Shown: positions 1 to 11,283 of the stretch, one piece after another
How the letters are laid out: each line of letters begins with the position of its first letter
Position numbering within the stretch: position 1 is the first letter of the stretch
DNA from: Echria macrotheca
Taxonomy: Eukaryota > Ascomycota > Sordariomycetes > Sordariales > Schizotheciaceae
Direction of reading: 5' to 3'
Length of the DNA stretch: 64,000 nt
Assembly (NCBI GenBank): GCA_030411725.1
Contig: MU839838.1
Span: 124,001 to 188,000 of the forward strand
The notes under the pieces: model-generated
The model's database searches: none
The model's input: only the letters and a program-made list of their open reading frames with translations
What the model was told of the DNA's origin: nothing
Translations under genes and position numbers: made by a program

Positions 1-132
1 AGGTGGAAGACAAACGCTGGACTCCGGTCGATACCAGCTTTCTCTCCACCTTACTGAATTAGACTGGGTATAAATGCTGAAACCTCTTTCCAGCCGTGTA
101 CGACGATGTCCTCAAGAACCTCTGCCTATCGC

Positions 133-1221
133 CTATGCACTCGGCTTCTGACCGTAAACGACTCGCATGATGAGGTAAGAGTGGACGCTCCGGTTGCGAA
201 CCGCCTTTTTCAAATTCACCAGGAACGGCTGGTACTCCTCGGCCGGCCACGCCAGAACGGAATGCCACAACATGTACGTGTATCCTTCCATGTCATTCTC
301 GAGCGCAGCACGCACCAGGCGCCCGACCTCGGCCAGTTTCGGGTCTAACGCCCACCCGCCCATCGGCAGTTTGAACACCTGCGACTTGATGTTGACGTAG
401 CCTGCCGTCTCCATGGCCCGGCGCTGCAGCCCGTCGGCCACAACCTTCATGGACCGCCCAGACTTCCGGCCAGCCTCTTCAAATAGCTCGGACCACTTGT
501 TCAGCGCCGGCTCGGCGTTGACGGTTCCGTCATCGCACTGCAGTCGCAGGTCGCCCTCAACCGTCTCGAGCCACCCGCCCGGCGCCGTGCATCGAAACGC
601 CTGCTGGAACAGGGCGGACCAGTCGGCGATGGCGCCGAAGAGGAAGCGTGTGTGGACAAAGTCAAACGTGTTGTCGGGGTACGTCCACGGCTGCGTGGCA
701 TCGTCGATTTCAAACTTTAGGTTCGCCGGCACCCAGCTCGGTTGCATCGGGGATAGGTCAGTGCCTATCACCTCGGTCTCAGGGTGGGCGTCGGCAAAGT
801 CGCTGTCCTGGTTAGAGCTTCTCTACGAGAGGCAGAAGTCATACATGGCCCAGATGCCGGTGCCTGTGCCGATATCGATGACTTTCTAGTGCGCGTCAGC
901 AATGTGATTCACCGTCGTCAGCAGACTTACCTCGGCATCCTCCTTGATCGGGGCCAGGTACAGCTTGCCGTCAAGCAAGATCGTAATGTAGTGGTGGACA
1001 AGATCCAAGCATTCCTGTTGTTTGCCGTCATTGGGGGTGAAGTAGTCAACGCTGTGGCGGGCGCTGTGGTACGTTCGGCCATGGAGTGCACGGTATTCCA
1101 GGATGCTTGATGAGATGGAGGCTGTCGAACTCTGGTGGTCGTCGTACTCGAGGGCCTCCTCGGTGTCAGCGACCGGGGCGGCCTCTATGTTGGCCAATTC
1201 CGGATGAGCTGGATTCGACAT
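133..1221 (-). CDS. LaeA-like SAM-dependent methyltransferase
   Basis: Class I methyltransferase of the large fungal LaeA-like family; substrate unknown. The model has three exons (1221-931, 885-845, 802-133) and encodes about 333 aa. Both introns (45 and 42 nt) are needed to rebuild the SAM-binding motif I, VIDIGTGTGIWAIDFAD, at residues 99-115. It is followed by the family's typical EVIGTDLSPMQP and PNLKFEIDDATQPW-like blocks. The N-terminal 60 residues are acidic and low in complexity, as in many family members. The start at 1221 is the first ATG of the open frame. No partner gene is visible because the window begins just downstream. Family members range from global regulators of secondary metabolism to small-molecule methyltransferases, so I assign only the family. 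Confidence in the fold is high. Confidence 0.9.
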
Positions 1222-2304
1222 GATTGTGGACTAGAGAGAAACCCCTTGCCGGGAGACAGCGGGAGGATAGAATCAAGGGTATAAGAGAAGTGGAACAGAT
1301 GAGGGCTGGCCCTGGCTGCATGCACCCGGGCCGCATGAGGGATGGAATTCGCCTGGTGCAGCTGGCTGCCTTCCTTTTCAGGTGTCACATACGATCGAGT
1401 TGCTCTTTCGGGGGGGGGGGGGGGGGGGTTGTATCGACTCGGAGACCGAGAAGTGCAGACCACAAGTCGTCCACGCCCGAGGCTCGTCCGCGGATTGCCG
1501 CCAATACATCCCAGGGGCTGTCTCCCTAAGCAGACGCGCGGTTGGCTCGGTATAATCCGCGGAGTCCCAGCGGTGTTGTTTGCTCTAAACCTTGCCTCCT
1601 GACTGCTTGGATGCGAGAAGTCACACATGACAGGGGCCGGGGAAGCAGAGACTCGCACCGCCGCAGACCTGCATGCAGGGTCCAGTTGAGACCACGCACA
1701 TCGCGGTTCGGATCGCAACCCGGCTGGACCGGCAGCCCTGTGGGAATTGGCGGCGCACTAGACTTTCAGGAACTTCACCTGAGATCCAAGGGGAGAAATG
1801 TCCACTCTTCAAGGTGACCAGCCAATCGATATGCTTGACCGCCGGGCTGCTGCCCTGCCATGCGGGTAGCTCATCCGAGGCTGTTCGGACACTGGGATTA
1901 GGAACACCGGTGTGAATGCCCAACGGGTGCAGGTTGTAGTTGGGAGAAGGGCTGGATGCGTTGCACAATGCACAGCAGGCGGATCCCTCACCTGGTAGCT
2001 GAACCCCCTCCAGACCCGAGGCCTTCAGATAGTTGAAGCAGCACCAGAAAACCCTCATCCTGCTTGATGTGGCAAGGGACTGACCGTGAACAGGTATCCG
2101 TCCGTTATGCCCACATGTGCTTCACAGAATATCGAGGACGTTGTACAATACAAGACAGTATCCAAAACGCCATGTTACCCCCCTGCTTTCCTACAACACA
2201 TTTTCCCAGACATGCCCAGGCCAGTACTCCTCCACCGCCCGGTGCTGAGTGAGAACAAACATGCAACTGACAACAAACATTACACAATCCCTGGTATCAT
2301 ACAC
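1222..2304. other. Intergenic region, no gene seen
   Basis: About 1.1 kb between the methyltransferase start and the 3' end of the 2OG oxygenase gene. Open frames here are short, overlap on both strands and resemble nothing I know. It contains a run of 19 G residues at 1410-1428. It probably holds the methyltransferase promoter and the downstream gene's 3' UTR. Confidence 0.6.
1410..1428 (+). repeat. Homopolymer run of 19 G
   Basis: Nineteen consecutive G residues lie about 190 nt upstream of the methyltransferase start codon. The exact length may be a sequencing or assembly artefact. Confidence 0.85.
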
Positions 2305-5300
2305 CTACCCCTGATAGTGAGGACCCCCAGCTGGCCGCTTCATCCCCGCAAGAGGCGGCGGAATCGCTGGCAGTGGAGGCAAAGGGCCTCCCCCAAAAGG
2401 CAAACTGCCCATCCCTCCACCTGAAAGTCTCTGGTTGTTCAAAAGCGGTGCTATTACTCTCGACGCAGCTGGCTGAGTAACAGCCCGTGAGCTTGGTCCC
2501 GTCGCCGAGGGCTGGACCCGCGGGTGACGACGCAGGTGGCTCAGTGTCGTGATCTGATCGTACTCCTCGCCCAAGAGTTGCTTCAGCTTGGCCTGATCGA
2601 ACTCGGCAATGTCGCTGGTATATTGGGCCAGATGGCTTTCCCATACTGTCTTGGCGTTCGACCTTCGACCTACATCTTTCTGAAGGACGAGTGTCGTGGA
2701 AGTGGTACCCTCAAAGGAGACGTACCAGGGCTTACATGGTAAGGAGAACTCCTCCTGGATGTGGCGTATATCTGACAAAGACATCGGGATTCGCAGCTTG
2801 TCTTCTACCCGGGACCTCAGAAAGTTGTTTACTATCGCACAGCGGTGACAGGAACACACGAGGGGTGGCTGAGAACGGTCGGCCGTGCCAGATGGTTCCT
2901 TGCTAACGAATTTGTCACCGTAGCTACTGAGGATGGCGCATGCGAGATGCCGGTATCGGGGAGTCGTGAGAGGCACACTGCAGTGCTCCAGGGTCCCGAC
3001 GAGGCGTTTGAGAAAAGGAACCCACAGGGACCCGAGCACGGTTTCTGAGATACTGTCCACAGCTTGGACGACCTTTAGCGAGAAAACCATCAACAACCCG
3101 TCCCAGCCATATTGCAAGCACTGGCTACAAAGAGAGGCCAGCAATTTCGGAGTGATGGTGACCGAGGCGTACGCCTCGCTGTGTTTCGTGTCATAGTCGT
3201 ATCTCGGGGTTTTGTGCAGTTTGGCGAAGTCGGTGTTGGCGATGATCAGTTCTTGGACCTTCATGGAGTTCACCGTTGACTTGAGGATCGGTTGGCATAG
3301 CTTAGCTGCTTCGACGCATTGTTCGGTCTCGAAACGTCCATTCGTAGCAAGCTCGAGGACCTGCAGGATAGCCGCCAGAACGAAGGGAATAAATGAGATC
3401 CGCTCTTCTGCGAGAGGCAGGACTCTGTGCTCGGTTAGCACGCAGAACCGAGGTGGGTGGGAGTACGAACTTTGTCTTGATGTACTCGAAATCTTGAAAT
3501 TGGGAGATCATGGTTACGAGTGCTTCACCATCGGACTCGCTAGGCTAGTGATGTCAGCGGTGCCACCGAAGAGGCGCGTCGTGGGCTCATACTGATCCAG
3601 TCTTGGAAGCATCCAGACAAGCCGGGATGATGTCGTCGACAACCCAGTCTCTGATTGCAGGACACTCAATTCGGCCATTCGTCAGAATCGAGTTGAGCAT
3701 GGTAGCCCTGGCCGTTAGGGGAATTGCGAGAATGTGTTGGAGCAGGCTGCAGCAGTCAGCATCGAGAATCTTGGGCTTCCGAGGCACCGCACCTGTCTCT
3801 GATCTTGTCGAAGTCGACGTTGTTGTCGGGTTCAGCCATGAAGAGCATCACCGACTTTAGGAGCGCAGGCAGCTTTGCTCCCTTTAGATGTTTTATCGCG
3901 TGGTTAAACAGGTCGTAGTCCTTGAGTACTAGCACAGTCTCGATGACGCACGCGACGATCTTCGGGTCTGGCTTGCGAACCCAGAAAAACGGACTCTTGT
4001 CACCCCAAGCATCCTTGATGAGACGGTGAACTGTCCTCCTCGCGTTGTCGCGTCGCTTCGGATCGAAGCAGTGACGGAGAAAATGCCGCAACATCGGCTG
4101 TAGGTCTTGGTCCTCGATCCCGTCGAGAACGAACAGATCCGAAGACGGGCCGCGAGGAGCAATCACGATAACCTAACAACGTCAGCCAGGCCGACAACGA
4201 AGTCATGACCGACATACCCATACTCGGTACCAGTGCGTCGCATTCGGTCCCCAGTTGCCCTGGTAGCCTTCGTAATCCCTTTCACCGCAATCGGCACCGT
4301 CAAAGACGTCTTCCCACTCGTTCTCTCGGATCAAACCGTTCCAGAAACTGTCACCAATGTCTATGTTGGACGTTAGCTCGCGCCCATGTATGTCGACCAG
4401 TTTCGAGACCGAGATTTCTGTGTCCGGGTCGTCGGCCAGATCATGCCACGACAAATCATCTCGTTCGCCGTAATGCATCTCGACTTCACCCCTATCCGTT
4501 CGTTCCACCTCACCGAGAAAGACGTCCAAGTCGACCTCGGAAGATATGCTCACGAGCGTCTGGGCCACAGCAAGGTCCCTGTCTTTGAGGTTCTTGAGGC
4601 TGATATTGGCCTCGGTGTACTCGTAGTCGAGCCGGTAGTAAAGCTGCTCTGGCTCCTTGTTGCCGTCTACCTTGGAACGCTCTACGTACCGACGCAAGGT
4701 ATGCCTCAACAAACTGGTTTCGGCTCTCGCGACGGCGGCCGACGGAAGGGGCGCATCGGGGGGTATCGCCAGGTTGTAGGTAAGAACGAATCGATACCCC
4801 GAGATCACTGGCGTTACCTCATGCCGAACATCGCCGTACCAGCACAACACGGAGCCCTCCGGTGCGATGGATGTCCTGAACGTCTTCCTCTCTCCATGGT
4901 GCTTCACAATGACATCGCCGCCTTCGTGTGGGGACGGGAGGCAGACGACCAAGCTCCCAAACATGCCGGGGATCTTCTCAGTGCTTCCAAGGTCAGCTGC
5001 GCCCATGTAAACGAGGAAGAGCCCTACTCTGTATGCGCTTTGAAGAAGGCGCCCTTCTCGTACACCAGCATCTTGTACAGCTCCGCCGAGATGGGGGACT
5101 TGACTCCCAGCGTCTTGGCCACGAACTTGCATGCCCGCTTGATGACTTTGTTCCACTCCGGGTTCCCGATGGTGAACTGGCTGGGGTCGAGTTCCCAAGT
5201 GTTTCGGACGCTGACGTCGACGATTGTCTCGGACCCTTTGCCGAACGGGGCCTGACGGGCCTTTTCGATGATCTTGCGGGCGGTCAGTTCGTCCAGGGGC

Positions 5301-5581
5301 AGGTTTACCGGACCGACGTCTGCGACGGAGAGTTCTGGCTGCATGTCGGGCAGCTTTGCGAAGCCGGCGAAGGACCCGGCTGCCTCGATCGCGCCGAGGG
5401 CCTTGAACAGGTCCTTGTGTAGTGTTTCATGGTAGGCGTAGTCAACAGTGCTGAGGTCGCTGGACACGCTCTCGTTGTCGTCGTGGTCGTGGCTCGCATC
5501 GGACTGGCTCGAGGACGCGGGGCTCGATGTACCTGTCCTGGGCCGCTCGCTCGTCGAGGCGGGAGACGCCGGGCTTGCCAT
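2305..5581 (-). CDS. 2OG-Fe(II) oxygenase domain protein, large
   Basis: Predicted protein of about 1015 aa with an N-terminal 2-oxoglutarate/Fe(II) dioxygenase core and a long C-terminal region of unknown function. Six exons are inferred: 5581-5028, 4983-4218, 4172-3793, 3746-3593, 3544-3471, 3424-2305, with introns of 44-48 nt. Splicing of the first intron rebuilds the metal-binding HxD motif (H183-T184-D185). The distal His is in RHEVTP (H239), and the 2OG-binding Arg is R249 in SGYRF. The first 60 residues are Ser/Pro/Asp-rich and probably disordered. The last 70 residues are Pro/Gly-rich. Fungal proteins of this kind are usually annotated as prolyl 4-hydroxylase-like, but the substrate is unknown. 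An apparent frame break near 3790 disappears with a 46-nt intron (3792-3747) ending in GCTGACTGCTGCAG, so I do not treat it as a pseudogene. Confidence 0.82.
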
Positions 5582-6572
5582 CTTGCACCGGTAATGATGC
5601 AGCAGAGCGCTTGTCCCTCAGAGGCAGGACTCGGAATATTGAGAGGACGACGCGACGCGTCGATGGAGGTCCCTTGATCATCAGGGGTCAAAGCCCCACA
5701 CTTTCAGAAAAAGCAAGCATTTCCAGGAAATCGCCGAACGCGTGACGCGGCGTTCTGACACACACCGTCGACACGGTTGGTTAAAGGTCCGTCATTTCGT
5801 TCTGTAGGTTCTGCCCAAGTCCCGCGGAAACTGCTTGGTCTCGTTCTGTGCAATTTTGGACATGAAGACGATGGATTACTACGTAGCGGTGTCTGGCAAA
5901 CGAGTGCGGCCGTGCTGCTCCGGGGAAGCGGTTAACCCCTGGACGAAATCGTGCGTCCCTGCAGGCCCGCGCGGTCACTGGATCACGCGTTTCCGCCACT
6001 GCCGCCACTGTGCTGCAGTACCCCGCGTTGGCTTCTTTCCACCAAGACATCGCGGTCAAAGATCAGCCGTCCGGTGACCGGAGTCATAATCACAAATACG
6101 GTCCTGAAAACTGGTTTTTAAATTTTAATATACTACCGGCCGCTTGACAAGTTGACGGACTCGGAGAGGCGGAAGCCAAACGGACTCTCCATGATCTCGG
6201 TGCGTGACGTCCGTCGCGACGGCCAAACGAAGCACTAACGCCAGCGAATCATAGGCGCTGATTTTCACTACACACAGTGCCTGGAGGTGCCTAACACTTC
6301 TAAGTCCAATTGCGGCCCGACCACCGCCGCCACCTCCAAAGTTGACTCCTCTTTCCTCCCCTCGCAGTAGTTAGCTCTAGCACAACGCTTGCCCTACCAG
6401 AACAAGCGCGGTCGGCTCTCAGAATTGGCAAGCCTTGTTGTACAGATTCGCTGGCCTGTCCTCCACGAACCAAGGTCGGTTTGCAACCGCTACCGCATCC
6501 CGTCCCGCACGCACCAAACGGCCGCTAACAGCATGTGTCTCCAGGCTCTCACTGACAAGGTTTGCCTTCACC
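5582..6572. other. Divergent intergenic region
   Basis: Nearly 1 kb between the divergent starts of the 2OG oxygenase gene and the MYND/RNase H gene. It probably carries both promoters. The open frame continues upstream of 6573 to 6435 with no in-frame stop, but those codons look like 5' UTR. No other gene is recognisable. Confidence 0.6.
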
Positions 6573-8969
6573 ATGAACAACCCGTACCACTCTGGCCTCT
6601 CGCCGCAGGGATGCCCTGTCTGCTCAAAGGTCTCGGGCCTGCGTGTTTGCGGCGGATGCAAAGTTGTCAGTTACTGCGGTGCCGCACACCAAGCGGCCGA
6701 TCGACCGAAGCACCGCTCAACCTGCAATGCCATCAAGAAAGCGCAGGCCGAGCTTGAGAAAGAAGAGGCTACGCTTCGCGCCATGCCTAGCAGTTTCTCC
6801 CTGCCGGCAGACGTCTTCACAAACGGCGTGGGCCGCTTCTGGGGTTATACCCCCACACGCGACTATATGCTGGCGCGTTTTAACACTGCTGAAGCACTAT
6901 TGGAGGCCAAGACCCTCGTCTCCGTGACAAAGGCCCGTGAGCACTTTATGGACATGTTGCGTCTCTGTCGGAAAGACAATCTGGGAGTGCGCGACATCGT
7001 GCCGACTCTCATGCTGCGGCTCGGTCAGGAACAGGAGTGCTACGACTTCCTCAAGTGGTGGGCCACCACTGGCGACGATGACCAGTATGACTGGGGTGAT
7101 ATGAGTCTGCCCTATCTCGACATTCGCAACGCCGACGCTTTTGAGCCCATCGACATGTTTAAAAGTCTCGATCTCACCCAACTTGCCGTCCTCACCCTGT
7201 TGAAGCTGCGCCTCTACCTCGATCTTGAGTTTCTGGAATCCAAAGATTCCGAGCTCATGTTGGGGAACTATGGCGGCTACGTTGATGAAGATGACAGCTT
7301 GGATCGGCCGTTGGGTCAGATTGCAACGGCTCTGGTGCGATCCCGAGGCAGGCCGGGTGCCTCAGGACTGGCCGAACGAATCAAGGGCCAATACCACACG
7401 CTCTGTCAAATGGTTCACGATGCGAACCCCTACTTTTGGGAAGCCTTGACTGGGGAGGAGATTCCTGTCCCGCCTCCATACTACAGTCGGGGGTCTCGGG
7501 AAGAGGCGGATCTGGCAGTGCACCAGTGCAAGGCCGCATGGGAAGAGAGCGAAGACGCCATGATAATGATCGAAGCAGATACAGCCAAGTACGTTAGCGT
7601 ACATCCGGGCGTCCGCCAAGGCACCGGCGATGGCGGCGCTCGGCAAGAAGTCACCTGGGGACCCAGACCCGAAAATCTGCCCATGAGACGAGGCACCGCA
7701 CAAGTTCTCCCGTCAGCGTTCAATCCCACAACAGCGAATACCACTCCCGGGGACCTCTTCAATCTAAATCCCGTGGGCGGAGGAGCGGACACCCGCTTTG
7801 TTCATCGCAACTCCCCCGGAAGTATTCTCCTGTACGCCGACGGTGCTTGTCTGAATAATGGGCAGTCTGACCCCCGCGGAGGCTGGGCTGTGGTTTATGG
7901 CCCGGCCAAGATTGTGTCTGGTCGTCTCGAAGAAAAAGGCCCGTTTGGTGATGAGAGTCTGGCAACCAGCAACCGAGCGGAGCTGCGGGCCGTCATTGCG
8001 GCGCTTCGATTCCATGATTGGCACAATGATGGGGTTAGCAGTATTTTCATCGCAACCGACTCATCCTATGTCATCGACGGTGCCACGGCTTGGGTGCGGG
8101 GCTGGCGCCGCAATGGTTGGAAGACGCGGGCCGGAGGCGCCGTCAAGAATAGAGACCTCTGGGACCTTTTGCTGGGCGAGGTGGAGAAATGGAAAGACCA
8201 GGGAGTGACGGTCAAGCTTTGGAGGATCCCCAGAGAGCTGAATACTGACGCCGACACTGCAGCCAAGGCGGCCGCCAACGAGGCCCCTGTTGACAACTTC
8301 AGAGACGTGGGACTGGGTCTGCCCCAGGACGGCACCGCATCACGCCGTCTGCCGGGTGGTCAGATCCTTGCCCTTTGCCAGATCCTTGCCCTTTGCCTTG
8401 AAGAAGGAGACTTGTTTAATGCGGTCCATGGGGGTCTTATCAAGGCAATCACTTCAAAGGCGAGCCTTGAACGGGTCACGACAACCCAGGCGGCCATTCG
8501 CATACTCGGCCAAGACGCCGCTCCGTCGGTCATCCTGATCCCGGATGCAGCCGTGACACGCAACAAGAAAGTGCATGAGCGTGTTGTTGATTGCATTCTA
8601 AAGGGGAGTACTGTCGTACTATGTGGGTGCTTTAGCAGTTTGGTGACCGGAGGCGAGTTCAGCCGCTTCTTCGCCAAGCTCGGACTCCCTTGGACCCGCG
8701 GAGCCTACCACCGGGAGACAGTCCATTTGCGCCGCGAAGCTGTCGGGGCTGAAATGGCAAACCGACTTCCTGCATCATATAGCCAAAAGGCTCAGTTTGT
8801 AGCGGACCTCGACCAGTCGGCTATATGGTACGCTGAGCGTCCGTCCTCCGCTGAGGCTGCTGTGGCCTTTACCAAGGTTGGGCAGGGCCACTTGGGTTAT
8901 ATTGGGGACGTGAATGGAGAGGAGCCTTCCACCACGGTGGTGATGGCCATGTGTGGACTTTTGGGCTGA
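6573..8969 (+). CDS. MYND zinc finger plus RNase H domain protein
   Basis: Intronless gene for about 798 aa. I chose ATG 6573 because the MYND finger begins soon after it and the extra 46 codons upstream look non-coding. A complete MYND finger occupies residues 14-51 (C14, C17, C26, C29, C35, H39, H47, C51). An RNase HI-like domain occupies about 417-570. It retains the acidic residues expected for two-metal catalysis: D423 in YADGAC, E470 in NRAEL, D496 in ATDSS and D559 in NTDAD. The family cleaves the RNA strand of RNA-DNA hybrids. The C-terminal 220 residues contain ILIPDAAVT, VLCGCF and GYIGDVNGEE blocks that suggest a Rossmann or amidotransferase-like fold, which I cannot name securely. 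MYND fingers usually bind proline-rich partners, so a recruited nuclease is a reasonable inference. An 18-bp exact tandem duplication lies just after the RNase H domain. Confidence 0.88.
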   Translation: MNNPYHSGLSPQGCPVCSKVSGLRVCGGCKVVSYCGAAHQAADRPKHRSTCNAIKKAQAELEKEEATLRAMPSSFSLPADVFTNGVGRFWGYTPTRDYMLARFNTAEALLEAKTLVSVTKAREHFMDMLRLCRKDNLGVRDIVPTLMLRLGQEQECYDFLKWWATTGDDDQYDWGDMSLPYLDIRNADAFEPIDMFKSLDLTQLAVLTLLKLRLYLDLEFLESKDSELMLGNYGGYVDEDDSLDRPLGQIATALVRSRGRPGASGLAERIKGQYHTLCQMVHDANPYFWEALTGEEIPVPPPYYSRGSREEADLAVHQCKAAWEESEDAMIMIEADTAKYVSVHPGVRQGTGDGGARQEVTWGPRPENLPMRRGTAQVLPSAFNPTTANTTPGDLFNLNPVGGGADTRFVHRNSPGSILLYADGACLNNGQSDPRGGWAVVYGPAKIVSGRLEEKGPFGDESLATSNRAELRAVIAALRFHDWHNDGVSSIFIATDSSYVIDGATAWVRGWRRNGWKTRAGGAVKNRDLWDLLLGEVEKWKDQGVTVKLWRIPRELNTDADTAAKAAANEAPVDNFRDVGLGLPQDGTASRRLPGGQILALCQILALCLEEGDLFNAVHGGLIKAITSKASLERVTTTQAAIRILGQDAAPSVILIPDAAVTRNKKVHERVVDCILKGSTVVLCGCFSSLVTGGEFSRFFAKLGLPWTRGAYHRETVHLRREAVGAEMANRLPASYSQKAQFVADLDQSAIWYAERPSSAEAAVAFTKVGQGHLGYIGDVNGEEPSTTVVMAMCGLLG
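8361..8396 (+). repeat. 18-bp exact tandem duplication inside CDS
   Basis: Positions 8361-8378 and 8379-8396 are identical 18-mers. In the MYND/RNase H protein they duplicate the hexapeptide QILALC in frame, just C-terminal to the RNase H domain. It looks like a recent slippage event. Confidence 0.95.
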
Positions 8970-9553
8970 TCTGGGGGTGCGGAAGTGGTGGAGACTGGAG
9001 AGCCTGGAAAGGTGTAGAGTGGCATGCCACAGTTCTCCCACTTGGTGGCTTGTAGGCTGGCTTTGCAGGCTGTATCGATCTTGGTACGCTCAGGTTTGTC
9101 ATTAGTGTTAGAGCTATTGATGCAGAGCCGCGGCTTGTGTAGTAGATCTAAGCCTTGGTGTCATATGTGTGAAGCAACGACTACAGTTTGCTGTCTAGTC
9201 GTATAAAGAATCCGGGATCGGTGTTAGATTACTAGACTTGTGCGCTGATCAAGGGGAAAAGCAACGAATTTGAATATTTCCCAAGGAGGTAGCTAGCGAC
9301 TATGGGGACTGTATCAACTCTAATTCCCTTGCGTCTCAGCTTTTCATAGAGCTCCGTCGTTCTTCATCTCGGCATTGAAATCTCTGGACAACAGCATAGC
9401 ATGCTTTGGTCCCCAACCTTTCTTGTAAACACCGCCCGGACGCTGTCCCTGCCTCTCCCACTCCATCGAGTCCAACGGACCCCTACTGACATCAATGGTA
9501 CGTGTCTTCTCCTACAACATCGGCGTCTTACATGGTGCCGCGAGTTTGACGCC
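8970..9553. other. Convergent intergenic region
   Basis: About 580 bp between the ends of two convergent genes. No coding or RNA feature is recognised; it probably holds the 3' UTRs. Confidence 0.6.
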
Positions 9554-10525
9554 CTAGTGCTGTACCTTCGAACCAGAGGGTTGGTTGTCATCTCCCTCCC
9601 CAAGGCTCTGCTTGGCGTCACCGACCTGAGATTCGCGAGTTTCATCGTTGCTGGTTCCTCTCGATGAACGAGTGACGTCGTTCATGCTGTGCTGTAGTCG
9701 AAATATCCCGGGTGTGTTGTCCTCGGGGATCATTACGTTTCCTCTTCCGGCCTTCTTCGTGAGTTTCCATGCGTCGTCTTCGATAGCAGCCGAGGGGTGT
9801 ATATCTAAGGCAGCCATATCTAAAGCAGTGACCATCTCAGTTGATTCCCCGCCAGGAGCAGCTGTAACCCCCTGCACTATGATCAAGCTGTCGTCCTTGC
9901 TCCCTCCGCTATCCGGAGACTCCTCAACACCGATAACGGAACCAGATTCCTGACTCTCTGAAAGCCAGAATACACCCCGATCGTCATCATCCATACTCGT
10001 CGCGTAGGTCGACGAACCGCTAGACATGACCGAGGACGGCCGACAACCCGACACTCTCCAGCGGGTCAAGTCTCCCTGTTCCCACCGAGATGGAATCTCG
10101 ATGGACTCATGGGTCAAGATCCGCTCGTATTGGCCTTCATCAGTCTCCCAGACATCTTCATCAGGCTGGCCTATTTGTTCGGCTTGTTCCACAGCACCTC
10201 CACTACGGGCTACCCGTACTTCACGGGCAATTCGGCGGAAGGATTCGGCCAGGCTGGGGCCTTGACCACGCCGGGTTTGTGCGAGCGCTGTATCCATACG
10301 GCGGAAGAGTTCGGATCGGTATATGTCGAAAGGGTTCCTCTGGGTCGCAAAGACTGAGCCCATGATGGGTGTTGCAAGGTCGGATCGTGAGAAATAGCGG
10401 GCGAGAACGAGTTCGAAGGCTCGGAAGAGTTCGTCTCGCATCGTGCTTGTCCCTCTTCGACGTGCGATTGGGGGGTCATGATGAGTGTCTTCGTGCTCGG
10501 CTGCGATGGGCCCGTCGTTGTCCAT
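9554..10525 (-). CDS. Hypothetical acidic protein
   Basis: Intronless open frame of about 323 aa from ATG 10525; an in-frame ATG also exists at 10633. I do not recognise the family. Residues 30-110 are the most ordered part, with a helical, Arg-rich pattern (MRDELFRAFELVLARYF, then FDIYRSELFRRMDTALAQ). The rest is rich in Ser, Asp and Glu and is probably disordered. There is no signal peptide or membrane segment. Composition is consistent and the length is unlikely by chance, but without homologs the coding claim rests on the open frame alone. Confidence 0.55.
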   Translation of the reverse strand: MDNDGPIAAEHEDTHHDPPIARRRGTSTMRDELFRAFELVLARYFSRSDLATPIMGSVFATQRNPFDIYRSELFRRMDTALAQTRRGQGPSLAESFRRIAREVRVARSGGAVEQAEQIGQPDEDVWETDEGQYERILTHESIEIPSRWEQGDLTRWRVSGCRPSSVMSSGSSTYATSMDDDDRGVFWLSESQESGSVIGVEESPDSGGSKDDSLIIVQGVTAAPGGESTEMVTALDMAALDIHPSAAIEDDAWKLTKKAGRGNVMIPEDNTPGIFRLQHSMNDVTRSSRGTSNDETRESQVGDAKQSLGEGDDNQPSGSKVQH

Positions 10526-11283
10526 GGTGGCTGCGTTTCGTACTGAGGACGGTGCTCCGAGAGTGCTATGGGACTGTGTGAATTGAATTTTCAGGCACAA
10601 TGACGGTTGACTAGCAGCGAGGATGGCAATCATGGGTTTCCGGCAGTGCTGTTATATACGCAGAAGTCCTGCTTACGTCCTCGCCCTAGGGCTTGGAGCG
10701 GTGGATTCAAACGAACAGCTGGCTACTTTAAGCTTCATGGTCACTTGCAAACTTACAGTGCCATAGGACTCATATCAGATTTCATCCTACCTAGGTAACT
10801 TCAGCTTCGATTAAAACTCCATGACTGTTTTGAAAAGGTTGTCAGTGGCACTGACAAGCCAAAACCACTGCCACTTGTCCACGCGAGAACGGTCAAACCA
10901 GTGGAAGATTAAAACTTCGGGATGTCGTCAACTTTGGCGATTGAAACCACGGAGGACGGCAAACTCCTGATTTTGTCGTCCGTCTACACGTGCATACCGC
11001 ATACGTCTCGGCTGCATGTTGGCGTTTACTCGTCATTATTATGCTCGAGCTAGCATCACATCATTGTCACGACTGTCTCACACAGATATCCGCTGTCAGT
11101 CACGTATGCCCTGCCTGTTACAGTAGACCTGTTCGATATAAGTGGTCGTCGGTGGAGTCGTATGCAACTGGAAAGCTCATTCCACAGCGATACAACACTA
11201 AATCAACCTGACGTCACCGTAATCCCCCCTTTCATATTATCCCAGCGCTCTCGCCATTTGTTTCCTTCTGAACATGCCCTCCA
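10526..11283. other. Divergent intergenic region
   Basis: About 760 bp between the hypothetical gene and the caleosin gene, which are transcribed away from each other. It is somewhat A+T-richer than the flanking genes. No further gene is seen. Confidence 0.6.

Noticed and set aside
3747..3810. Apparent frameshift in the 2OG oxygenase gene
   Set aside because: A 46-nt intron with GT donor, GCTGAC branch-like site and TGCAG acceptor restores the frame, so a broken gene is not needed.
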